Shown here in pieces: positions 1 to 5,910 of a stretch of DNA of 5,910 bases (its first letter is position 1; each line of letters opens with the position of its first letter). Under the pieces are notes generated by a model that was given only the letters and a program-made list of their open reading frames with translations, was not told the DNA's origin and searched no databases. The stretch is taken from positions 1 through 5,910 of the forward strand of contig JALSIO010000070.1 in assembly GCA_026989995.1 (NCBI GenBank). Direction: 5' to 3'. Source of the stretch: Myxococcales bacterium. Lineage in GTDB: Bacteria; Myxococcota_A; UBA9160; JALSIO01. The position numbers were made by a program, and so were the translations under genes.

Positions 1-1976
1 ACGCTTCCCGTGGCGAGGTTGCCGACCCAGTAGCCGGCGGCGTCGAGCTGCAGACGCCCGGGGAGGTCCAGGTAGGAGCGCAGGTGGAATTGGTGGGTGG
101 GCGCGCGGCCGCCGAAGACGTCGGGGATCTCCTCCGGGTCGAAACTGCTCCGGTCCACCGAGAGGTCGTGCTTGAGGAGGGAGTAGCTCCCCTGCACCCG
201 CCATCGCTCCGTGACCTGCCAGCCGCCGGAGACCTCGCCGCCGTAGATCTGCCCGTCCACGTGGGTGGCGAGTCGCAGGGTCCCCTGGATGGTCACGAAG
301 GGAGGCATCGGAACGAGGACCTGCGAGACGCTTCCCCGGGTGGTCCGTCCGAGCCGTCGGTAGTCGTTGACGAAGACCGCGAGATCCAGCCAGGAGCTCG
401 GGGTCGGCTGGAAGCGGTAGCCGAGCTCGTAGGCGAGCAGCACCGTCGACCGCAGGCGCCGATCTCCGCGCAGGACCAGGTTCAGGGGGAAGGGATCGGT
501 GAGCGCGATGGGCGGCGGCTGGACGAAGACCCCCGGCGCCACCTCCACGGGCGGGGGGAGCAGGGTGGCCCCGGGCGGCGGGGGCACGGTGGTGTTCACG
601 TTGAAGACGATGTCCTCGTCCGCCCGCGTGGGTGTTCGCACCGCCCGGGAGACCGCGCCCCAGAGGGTGTGGCCCTCGAGCGGGCGCGCGCGGAATCGCA
701 GGCTGGGCTGCACCTCGGTTCCGGTGTAGCTGTTGTGCTCGATCTTGGAGCCGGCGGTGACCCAGAGCCGCTCCCCCAGGAGCTCGATCTCGTCCTGGAG
801 GAAGGCGCTGAACAGGTGGTCCGAGCGGTGGCTGGGGTCGAGGGCGACGATGTTCCGGCCGCGGAAGGCATCCCAACCGAAGCGGTAGCCGGCGCCCCAG
901 ACCACCTCCTGGCGGTCGCCGAGCCGGAACTGGTGCTGGATGTCGAGGTCGAGGATGTTCCGGCTCTCGTCGAAGTAGTAGCCCTTCCGGGTGGTGCGGT
1001 CGAAGTAGGCCTGGGCCTGGAAGCTCGCGGTGTCCGAGATCCGGTGCCGGATCCGGCCGAGGAGGTTCCCACCCGCGACATCCTCGCGGTTCCGCACGGG
1101 CCGGTTCACCACCCCCTGGTCCTCGAATCCCCGGAGGAAGAGGTCCCCGCCGGTTCCGCCCGAGTTTCCGACGTAGAGGTCTCCCTGCACGGTGAGCTCG
1201 GCATCCGGTCCGAGATCCCCGTCCACCCGGAACCCGCCGCGGAGCTGATTCCAGCCGTCTTCGGCCTCGTCTCCGTCCTCGGTCACGAAGGGCTCGCGGT
1301 CGAAGTACTTGGCAAAGGCCCGGTAGTGGAACCGCTCTCCGAGCCGGCCTCCGTAGCGGACGGCCCCGAAGGCCCGTTCCCGGTCGCCTCCGCCGGCCAC
1401 CACCAGGCCGCCCTGGGTTTCGGAGGCCCCCCGGGTGATGATGTTGATCACCCCGTTGACCGCGTTGGCGCCCCACAGCGTGCCGCCGGGACCTCGGATC
1501 ACCTCGATGCGGTCGATGTCCTCGAGCAGCGTATCCTGCACGTCCCAGAAGACCCCGCCGAAGAGCGGCGTATACACGCTTCGGCCGTCGATCAGTACCA
1601 GGAGCTTGTCCGCGAAGCGTTCGGCGAGTCCGCGCGCCGAGATGGCCCACTTGTTCCCGTCGATGTGCGCGACCTGGACCCCCGGAACCATCCGGAGCAG
1701 CTCGGGGATGCTGGTGGCCCCGGAGCGGCGGATGTCCTCGGCGGTCAGCACGTAGACGGCGGCGGGGGCGTCGGAGATCCGCTCGCTGCGCCTGGAGACC
1801 GAGGTGACCTCGAGGGAGAGGAGTTCCTCCAGCGACAGCGCGGCGAGGTCCGGGGGATCGGAGGCGGCGTCCGCCGGGGGCTCCGCGGCGCCCGGGCTCC
1901 CAGCGGAAAGAAGCCCCCAGGCGAGCAGGCTGACGAGGACGTGACGCGGCGCGGCGGCGATCAACCCTCCCCCCAT
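1..1976 (-). CDS. TonB-dependent outer-membrane receptor (3' end beyond the left edge)
   Basis: This is an outer-membrane beta-barrel receptor that would import a ligand using TonB energy. I translated 658 codons from ATG at 1976 with no stop. An in-frame TAA at 2007-2009 rules out a longer ordinary N-terminus. Residues 1-31 look like a signal peptide (hydrophobic core LVSLLAWGLLSAG, then SPGAA). A short LSLEELLSLEVTSVSRR segment (47-63) precedes the plug at about 65-182. The plug shows SDAPAAVYVLTAEDIRRSGA, LLRMVPGVQVAHID, LLVLIDGRSVYTPLF, IDRIEVIRGPGGTLWGANAV and NGVINIITR. The rest is barrel with alternating aromatic strands, including AVSRAVRTPTRADED and LLAYELGYRF. Residues 465-497 form a proline-rich loop. 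Relatives from memory are about 700-750 residues, so some tens of residues are missing. The start is slightly uncertain: AAGGGGG sits only one base before the ATG, and a TTG at codon 5 follows GGAGGG. The ligand cannot be read from sequence. It is divergent from the YfiR-kinase pair. Confidence 0.93.
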   Translation of the reverse strand, partial: MGGGLIAAAPRHVLVSLLAWGLLSAGSPGAAEPPADAASDPPDLAALSLEELLSLEVTSVSRRSERISDAPAAVYVLTAEDIRRSGATSIPELLRMVPGVQVAHIDGNKWAISARGLAERFADKLLVLIDGRSVYTPLFGGVFWDVQDTLLEDIDRIEVIRGPGGTLWGANAVNGVINIITRGASETQGGLVVAGGGDRERAFGAVRYGGRLGERFHYRAFAKYFDREPFVTEDGDEAEDGWNQLRGGFRVDGDLGPDAELTVQGDLYVGNSGGTGGDLFLRGFEDQGVVNRPVRNREDVAGGNLLGRIRHRISDTASFQAQAYFDRTTRKGYYFDESRNILDLDIQHQFRLGDRQEVVWGAGYRFGWDAFRGRNIVALDPSHRSDHLFSAFLQDEIELLGERLWVTAGSKIEHNSYTGTEVQPSLRFRARPLEGHTLWGAVSRAVRTPTRADEDIVFNVNTTVPPPPGATLLPPPVEVAPGVFVQPPPIALTDPFPLNLVLRGDRRLRSTVLLAYELGYRFQPTPSSWLDLAVFVNDYRRLGRTTRGSVSQVLVPMPPFVTIQGTLRLATHVDGQIYGGEVSGGWQVTERWRVQGSYSLLKHDLSVDRSSFDPEEIPDVFGGRAPTHQFHLRSYLDLPGRLQLDAAGYWVGNLATGS

Positions 1977-2015
1977 GCCCCCTTGCGGCAGCCCGCTCGC
2001 AAAACCTTAGGCCTT

Positions 2016-2039
2016 GTCGGGCGAAGGGACGAGCCCGAC
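2016..2039. repeat. Inverted repeat GTCGGGC / GCCCGAC upstream of the receptor gene
   Basis: A perfect 7-bp inverted repeat has arms at 2016-2022 and 2033-2039 and a 10-base spacer. It lies 40-63 bases upstream of the receptor ATG. It could be an operator or, if transcribed, a small hairpin in the receptor leader. It has no U-tract, so an intrinsic terminator is unlikely. Arms of this length arise easily by chance in GC-rich DNA. Confidence 0.35.
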
Positions 2040-2134
2040 CGCGCCCGGGCCAGCCCGGGATCCACCGGGGGGCGTGCGTGGCGGGAGGCACCCGGCCGGG
2101 GCGGGAGGTCCCGGGATTCGTCAAGCTACCGTCC

Positions 2135-2159
2135 GATCGACCGATCCAGGGATCGATCC
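2135..2159. repeat. Phased GATC cluster with near-palindrome (possible operator)
   Basis: GATC occurs at 2135, 2143, 2151 and 2155, with the first three exactly 8 bases apart. Positions 2139-2158 read as an imperfect inverted repeat centred on 2148/2149: GACCGATCC, AG, GGATCGATC, with one mismatched pair. A perfect palindrome GGATCGATCC lies at 2150-2159. It is 43 bases upstream of the YfiR-like start, a plausible place for a regulator to bind. That function is inference only. Confidence 0.4.
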
Positions 2160-2187
2160 GCCGGGGCACGCCCATCGCGTCGGCGGC

Positions 2188-2200
2188 GAGAAGGGGGGGG
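2188..2200 (+). promoter_or_regulatory. Ribosome binding site of the YfiR-like gene, with a G8 tract
   Basis: GAGAAGG followed by further G lies just before GTG at 2202. Positions 2193-2200 are an unbroken run of eight G, with one T before the start codon. This purine block supports GTG 2202 as the start: there is no ATG or GTG in frame close upstream, and the residues downstream form a proper signal peptide. Confidence 0.55.
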
Positions 2201-2201
2201 T

Positions 2202-2768
2202 GTGGGCGCGCGACGCGCCAGCCGGAGGCTGCCGGGCGGGGTGTTTCTCGCCGCGTTCGCGCTGTGGCTTCCCGCGTCGGCGGCGGGGGTTCCCCTCGCG
2301 GTCAGCGAGTACGCGCTGAAGGCCGCCTTCCTCTACAAGTTCGCCAAGTTCGTGTCGTGGCCGGAGGGGGCCCTGCCGCTCGGCGGATCCTTCCGCCTGT
2401 GTGTGTACGGCGAGGACCCCTTCGGCGAGAATCTCGACCGCATCGTGGCGGGAAGGCGGGTGGGGGGGCATCCCATCGAGGTCCGTCGGCTCCGGGACAT
2501 CGGCGGGGTCGGTACCTGCCACGTCCTCTTCCTGAGCTCCGCCGAGGAGCATCGACACCGGCGCGTGATCCGGGAAGTGGCTGGCAAGCCCGTCCTCACG
2601 GTGGGAGACGTCGACGGCTTCGCCGAGGGTGGTGGCATCATCGGCCTGCGGGTGGAGGGGGGGCGGATCCGGATCGAGATCAACCCGGAGGCGGCGGCCC
2701 GGGCGGGACTCCACATCGACGCCGAGCTCCTCGGCCTCGCCCGGCTCGTGGGCCGGAAGAGCTCGTAG
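2202..2768 (+). CDS. YfiR-family periplasmic regulatory protein (DUF4154)
   Basis: This is probably a small periplasmic protein that controls the kinase encoded next to it. In Pseudomonas, YfiR binds and represses the CHASE8-containing diguanylate cyclase YfiN. Translation from GTG 2202 gives 188 residues, the usual family size. Residues 1-28 are a signal peptide: Arg-rich start, core [12 protein letters not shown], then PASAA. The mature part has the family signature [19 protein letters not shown] (37-55), then [12 protein letters not shown] (64-75), [13 protein letters not shown] (104-116), [20 protein letters not shown] (129-148), [15 protein letters not shown] (156-170) and a C-terminal LLGLARLV helix. 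Cys67 and Cys106 match one of the two disulfide pairs I recall in Pseudomonas YfiR; the second pair, in the [13 protein letters not shown] region, is absent. The gene ends two bases before the kinase start, so the two are almost certainly co-translated. Family assignment is strong; partner and signal are inferred. Confidence 0.9.
   Translation: MGARRASRRLPGGVFLAAFALWLPASAAGVPLAVSEYALKAAFLYKFAKFVSWPEGALPLGGSFRLCVYGEDPFGENLDRIVAGRRVGGHPIEVRRLRDIGGVGTCHVLFLSSAEEHRHRRVIREVAGKPVLTVGDVDGFAEGGGIIGLRVEGGRIRIEINPEAAARAGLHIDAELLGLARLVGRKSS
2755..2761 (+). promoter_or_regulatory. Ribosome binding site for the histidine kinase, inside the YfiR-like gene
   Basis: GGAAGAG at 2755-2761 lies nine bases before GTG 2771 and within the last codons of the upstream gene. 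It decides the kinase start: the reading frame is open far upstream, but those codons overlap the YfiR-like gene and do not resemble kinase sequence. Confidence 0.6.
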
Positions 2769-2770
2769 CC

Positions 2771-4690
2771 GTGTGGTCCTTCCGCGACCTGCCCCTCGAG
2801 CGGAAGTTGATCCTGATCGCGGGAGTCACTGCCGGGCTCTCGCTCCTGCTCGCGTGTGGTGCCTTCCTGGCCCACGAGATCGGCACCGCGCGCGGTCATG
2901 CGCTCGCCCAGGTCCGGAGCGTGGCGGGCGTGGTCGCCCGCAGCAGTCGGGCGGCGGTGAGCTTCGGCGACGAGCGCGCCGCCGCGCGCACGCTCGAGGC
3001 GCTGGCGGCAGAGCCCCCGATCGGGCTCGCCTGTCTGGTGGATGCCTCCGGCCGGGTGCTGGCGGCCTGGGCACCGGAGAAGGAGGGCTCCGCCTGCCGC
3101 GAGGTCGCCTGGCCGGAGAGCCACCGCTTCGAGGGCCGCCACCTGCTGCTCACGCAGCCGGTGGTGCTCGACGGCGAGCGCATCGGCGCACTCCACCTCC
3201 GCTACGAGATGGCGAGCTTCCGGGATCTCCTCGCGCGCTACGCCGCCATCGCCTTCGCGGTGATGGGCGCCTCGCTGGCCCTGGCCTTCCTGCTCTCTTC
3301 CCGGCTCCAGCGGGCGGTGTCGGGGCCGGTGGGCGAGCTCGTGCGCGTGGCGCGCCGGGTGTCGGAGGAGCGCAACTATGCGCTCCGCGCCGAGAAGCGG
3401 GGCGAGGACGAGCTCGGCCTGCTCGTGGACGCCATCAACGAGATGCTCGGGCACATCGAAGACCGCGACCGGGCGCTCCTCCACCACCGGACCCGCCTCG
3501 AGGAGCAGGTCGCCGAGCGGACCCGCACGCTCTTCACCCAGAACCAGGAGCTCCGGCGCGAGATCCAGGCGCGGCGCGACGCGGAGCGGCTCGCCCGCGA
3601 GAGCGAGCAGCGCTTCCGGATCCTGGCCGAGCAGGCCTCCGACGGGATCCTGCTCATGGATGCGAGCGGGGTGCTCTCCTTCGTGAACCCCGCCGGTCGG
3701 GAGCTCCTCGGGCTCGGCGAGGGGGAGGGGCCGGGGCTCCGCTTCGGGGACTTCCTCGAAGGCGAGGTCGGCGATCCGCTGCCCTGGGCCGAGCTCGGCC
3801 AGGGGCGGGCGGTGCTCCAGGAGCGCCGGATCCGGCGGCGGGATGGCGCCGTCGTCGTGACCGACACCAGCCTGAAGATGCTCGACGACGGCCGCATCCA
3901 GGCCATCCTTCGCGACGTCACCGAGCGAAAGCAGCTCGAGGCCCAGCTCCGGCACGCCCAGAAGATGGAGGCGGTGGGCCAGCTCGCCGCCGGGGTGGCC
4001 CACGAGGTCAACAACCCCATGGCCTTCGTCCGCGCGAACCTCGGAGAGCTGATGCGCGAGGTCGCGGAGCTCCGCCAGGCCGTGCGTGGATTGGCCGGGG
4101 CCGAGGGGCTCGAGGCGCGCTTCGACGAGGTGGACGAGCTCCTGCGCGACTCCGTGGAGGGCGTCGACCGGGTGGTGGCCATCGTGCGGGACGTGCGGGA
4201 GTTCGCGCACCGGGGCGGCGACGAGGATCTGGAGCTCCTCCGCCTCGACGAGCTCCTCGAGGGCGTGCTCCGCCTCGCCGGCCGCCATCTCGGCCCGGCG
4301 ACCCGGGTCCGGCGCCACACCGGCGGGCCCGTCTTCGTGCAGGGCTCCCTCGACCAGCTCCGCCAGGTCTTCCTCAACCTGATCGTGAACGCCAGCGACG
4401 CGGTGGGTGATGCCGGGAGCATCGAGATCCGCCTCGAGGCGCGGGAGGGACGGGCCGTGGTGAGCGTGGTGGACGACGGCCCGGGGATCGAGCCGGGAAT
4501 CCTCGACCGGATCTTCGACCCCTTCTTCACCACCAAGCCGCCGGGGAAGGGCACCGGGCTCGGGCTCTCGATCTCCTACGACATCGTCCGCCGGCACGGC
4601 GGCGAGATCCAGGTCGAATCGGAGCCGGGGCGCGGGAGCGTCTTCCGGGTGGTGCTGCCCCTCCACCCCGGCGCCGCAGCCGACGCCTAG
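2771..4690 (+). CDS. Membrane sensor histidine kinase: CHASE8-type sensor, HAMP, PAS, HisKA, HATPase
   Basis: This 639-residue inner-membrane kinase would autophosphorylate on histidine and pass phosphate to a response regulator not present here. TM1 is about 13-34 and TM2 about 157-175. They bracket a periplasmic CHASE8-like domain with [17 protein letters not shown] (55-71), [13 protein letters not shown] (88-100) and [19 protein letters not shown] (129-147). HAMP (about 178-230) shows [19 protein letters not shown] and [16 protein letters not shown] coiled coil (about 232-280) leads into a PAS domain (about 281-386, ending [13 protein letters not shown]). The HisKA box [10 protein letters not shown] has phospho-acceptor His411. 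The ATPase domain has the N box [10 protein letters not shown] (535-544), G1 DDGPGI (568-573), F box FDPFFTTK (582-589) and G2 [10 protein letters not shown] (592-601), so it looks active. There is no receiver domain. The N-terminal half resembles YfiN, but the output is a kinase instead of GGDEF. GTG 2771 is chosen for its Shine-Dalgarno and two-base coupling to the YfiR-like gene. Confidence 0.93.
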   Translation: MWSFRDLPLERKLILIAGVTAGLSLLLACGAFLAHEIGTARGHALAQVRSVAGVVARSSRAAVSFGDERAAARTLEALAAEPPIGLACLVDASGRVLAAWAPEKEGSACREVAWPESHRFEGRHLLLTQPVVLDGERIGALHLRYEMASFRDLLARYAAIAFAVMGASLALAFLLSSRLQRAVSGPVGELVRVARRVSEERNYALRAEKRGEDELGLLVDAINEMLGHIEDRDRALLHHRTRLEEQVAERTRTLFTQNQELRREIQARRDAERLARESEQRFRILAEQASDGILLMDASGVLSFVNPAGRELLGLGEGEGPGLRFGDFLEGEVGDPLPWAELGQGRAVLQERRIRRRDGAVVVTDTSLKMLDDGRIQAILRDVTERKQLEAQLRHAQKMEAVGQLAAGVAHEVNNPMAFVRANLGELMREVAELRQAVRGLAGAEGLEARFDEVDELLRDSVEGVDRVVAIVRDVREFAHRGGDEDLELLRLDELLEGVLRLAGRHLGPATRVRRHTGGPVFVQGSLDQLRQVFLNLIVNASDAVGDAGSIEIRLEAREGRAVVSVVDDGPGIEPGILDRIFDPFFTTKPPGKGTGLGLSISYDIVRRHGGEIQVESEPGRGSVFRVVLPLHPGAAADA

Positions 4691-4709
4691 CCCCCTGCCC
4701 CGGCGCGGC

Positions 4710-4730
4710 CCACGGGCTCCCGGGCCCGCG
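4710..4730. terminator. Possible hairpin terminator between convergent genes
   Basis: The 42-bp gap between the kinase stop (4690) and the dehydrogenase stop (4733) holds a GC-rich hairpin: CGGGC at 4713-4717, loop TCCCGG, GCCCG at 4724-4728, plus two further G-C pairs beyond one mismatch. Position between convergent genes suits a bidirectional terminator. There is no T-run on either side, so it is not a textbook intrinsic terminator. Confidence 0.3.
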
Positions 4731-4732
4731 GA

Positions 4733-5910
4733 TCAGCGAAAGCGCTTGAGCTCGCGCCGTGCGATCACCATCTTGTGGACCTCGTCCGGGCCATCGGCGA
4801 TTCGGAGGGCCCGCGAATGCCTCCACATCGCCGCCACGGGCGTGTCGTCGGAGACGCCGAGGGCGCCCAGGCACTGGATGGCACGGTCGAGGACGCGCAT
4901 CAGCATGTTGGGCGCCACCACCTTGACCATGGAGAGCTCCTGCCGCGCTTCGGCCTTGCCGTAGCGGTCCATCTTCCAGGCGGCATTCATGACCAGCAGA
5001 CGGGCCTGGTCGATCTCCATCCGCGACGTGGCGATCCACTCCTGCACGAACTGCTTCTCCCCGAGGAGGCTCCCGAAGGCCGAGCGGGTGTTCGCGTGGC
5101 GGCACATGATCTCGAAAGCCCGCTCCGCCATGCCGATGCAGCGCATGCAGTGGTGGATGCGCCCCGGTCCGAGCCGGGCCTGGGCGATCATGAACCCCGA
5201 GTGCTCGGGGCCGAGGCGGTTGGACACCGGCACCCGGCAGTTGTCGTAGAAGATCTCGCAGTGTCCGCCGCCGCCGGCGTGGCCCATCACCGAGACGGCT
5301 CGCACGAGGTTGAAGCCCGGTGTGTCGGTCGGGACGATGATCATGCTCGCCCGCTGGTGGGGAGGCGCATCGGGATCGGTCACCGCCATCACGATCGCAA
5401 AGGCGGCGCCGTAGGCTCCGCTCGTGAACCACTTGTGCCCGTTGATGACGTACTCGTCGCCCTCCCGCACGGCCCGGGTTCGCAGGGTGGTGGGATCGGA
5501 GCCCGGGACCTCGGGCTCGGTCATGGAGAAGCAGGAGCGGATCTCCCCCTCGAGCAGCGGCTCGAGCCAGCGCTTCTTCTGCTCCGGGGTTCCGAACTCC
5601 GCGAGGATCTCCATGTTGCCGGTATCGGGTGCGTTGCAGTTGAACACCCGCGCTCCGATGGGGCTGCGGCCCATGATCTCGCAGAGGGGCGCGTACTCGA
5701 AGTTGGTGAGGCCGGCCCCGTACTCCTTGTCCGGAAGGAAGAGGTTCCAGAGGCCGAGGCTCCTGGCGCGGGCGCGGAGCTCCCTCACGATCTCGGGCTC
5801 GTGGTGCGGATCGCCGCTCTCCTCCACCTGCCGTGCCGCCACCGGCTCCGCCGGGTAGACCCACTCGTCCATGAAGCGCTCGAGCTGCGCGCGGATCTGC
5901 TGGACCTTCT
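4733..5910 (-). CDS. Acyl-CoA dehydrogenase, ACAD10/ACAD11-like (5' end beyond the right edge)
   Basis: This is a FAD-dependent acyl-CoA dehydrogenase-fold enzyme, probably cytoplasmic. The frame is open from the right edge to TGA at 4733-4735. An ATG at 5872 is internal, because the codons before it (KVQQIRAQLERF) continue the family N-terminus that leads into MDEWVYPAEPV. About 391 residues are visible and only perhaps 10-20 are missing. Landmarks in order are LGLWNLFLPDKEYGAGLTNF, CEIMGRSPIGARVFNCNAPD, TGNMEILAEFGTPEQKKRWL, the FAD/substrate signature CFSMTEPEVPGSDPTT, YVINGHKWFTSGA, a GHAGGGGHCEIFYDNCRVP beta-domain segment, NTRSAFG and IQCLGALGVSDDTPVAAMWR. The C-terminal active-site motif is RIADGPDEVHKMVIARREL. 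Aligned with medium-chain acyl-CoA dehydrogenase (IYEGTAQIQ), Asp (codon 4793-4795) replaces the catalytic Glu; I recall the same ADGPDEVH form in ACAD10/11. The substrate is unknown. The gene is convergent with the kinase and not obviously linked to it. Confidence 0.93.
   Translation of the reverse strand, partial: KVQQIRAQLERFMDEWVYPAEPVAARQVEESGDPHHEPEIVRELRARARSLGLWNLFLPDKEYGAGLTNFEYAPLCEIMGRSPIGARVFNCNAPDTGNMEILAEFGTPEQKKRWLEPLLEGEIRSCFSMTEPEVPGSDPTTLRTRAVREGDEYVINGHKWFTSGAYGAAFAIVMAVTDPDAPPHQRASMIIVPTDTPGFNLVRAVSVMGHAGGGGHCEIFYDNCRVPVSNRLGPEHSGFMIAQARLGPGRIHHCMRCIGMAERAFEIMCRHANTRSAFGSLLGEKQFVQEWIATSRMEIDQARLLVMNAAWKMDRYGKAEARQELSMVKVVAPNMLMRVLDRAIQCLGALGVSDDTPVAAMWRHSRALRIADGPDEVHKMVIARRELKRFR

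Larger units (their letters stand above)
1977..2201. promoter_or_regulatory. Divergent control region between the receptor and the YfiR-kinase operon
   Basis: This 225-bp non-coding gap separates two outward-facing genes, so it should hold both promoters. I could not assign a convincing -35/-10 pair or a -24/-12 sigma-54 element on either strand. It contains a 7-bp inverted repeat at 2016-2039, two CCCGGG copies ten bases apart (2044-2049 and 2054-2059), a perfect 10-bp palindrome CCCGGCCGGG (2091-2100) and a GATC-rich near-palindrome at 2135-2159. No riboswitch consensus, including cobalamin, was recognised. That this is a shared regulatory region is inferred from gene orientation; the individual operators are guesses. 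Confidence 0.6.

Noticed and set aside
441..449. Arg-Gly-Asp tripeptide in the receptor (LVLRGDRRLR) as an adhesion motif
   Set aside because: It falls where relatives carry a loop before the LLAYELGYR strand. A lone RGD in a protein rich in these residues has little evidential value.
84..2201. Long plus-strand open frame leading into the YfiR-like gene
   Set aside because: It lies opposite the clearly coding receptor and its translation is low-complexity Arg/Glu/Pro/Gly sequence. Only the part from GTG 2202 matches a family.
1977..2201. Riboswitch, sigma-54 promoter or small RNA in the divergent gap
   Set aside because: No B12-box, no TGGCAC-N5-TTGC element and no hairpin with a T-tract could be found on either strand.
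2078..2770. N-terminal extension of the kinase through an upstream ATG in the same frame
   Set aside because: The extension would overlap the whole YfiR-like gene and reads as Arg/Gly-rich noise. GTG 2771 has a Shine-Dalgarno and is followed directly by a normal TM1.
2629..4410. A 593-codon plus-strand open frame overlapping the kinase
   Set aside because: It is a frame-shifted shadow of the kinase made of Arg/Gly/Ala/Pro repeats with no domain signature.
2333..4666. A 777-codon minus-strand open frame opposite the YfiR-like and kinase genes
   Set aside because: Its composition (His, Glu, Ala, Leu, Pro, Arg) is typical of the antisense of high-GC genes, it has no recognisable domain, and the plus strand is strongly coding with conserved motifs.
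5870..5872. ATG at 5872 as the true start of the acyl-CoA dehydrogenase
   Set aside because: Codons upstream to the edge stay open and continue the family's N-terminal helix, so this Met is internal and the gene is partial.

Overview
The window is very GC-rich DNA (roughly 70% G+C by eye). It encodes Gram-negative cell-envelope proteins: an outer-membrane TonB-dependent receptor, an exported periplasmic YfiR-family protein and an inner-membrane sensor kinase. It also carries an acyl-CoA dehydrogenase of the ACAD10/ACAD11 type. This suits a high-GC soil or marine bacterium of the Myxococcota, Binatota or Proteobacteria kind, but no marker gene here fixes the taxonomy.

Layout. On the minus strand, 1-1976 is a TonB-dependent receptor with a complete N-terminus; its C-terminus runs off the left edge. 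Next comes a 225-bp divergent control region (1977-2201) rich in small palindromes. On the plus strand, 2202-2768 encodes a periplasmic YfiR-family protein with a GTG start. Two bases after its stop, at 2771-4690, comes a membrane histidine kinase (CHASE8-type sensor, HAMP, coiled coil, PAS, HisKA, HATPase). A 42-bp convergent gap with a GC-rich hairpin follows. On the minus strand, 4733 to the right edge is an ACAD10/11-like acyl-CoA dehydrogenase lacking only its first residues.

How they may work together. In Pseudomonas, YfiR is a periplasmic repressor of YfiN, a membrane diguanylate cyclase whose periplasmic CHASE8 domain and HAMP lie upstream of GGDEF. Here the same periplasmic partner and sensor module are translationally coupled to a histidine kinase output, and an outer-membrane receptor is transcribed divergently from the same control region. 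The simplest reading is an envelope-sensing cascade running outer membrane receptor, YfiR-like protein, kinase, and a response regulator that is not in this window. The acyl-CoA dehydrogenase is convergent and probably belongs to a separate metabolic unit. Its active-site position carries Asp where classical acyl-CoA dehydrogenases have Glu.

No RNA genes, CRISPR arrays, insertion sequences or mobile elements were seen. Long open frames opposite the real genes are by-products of high GC content.
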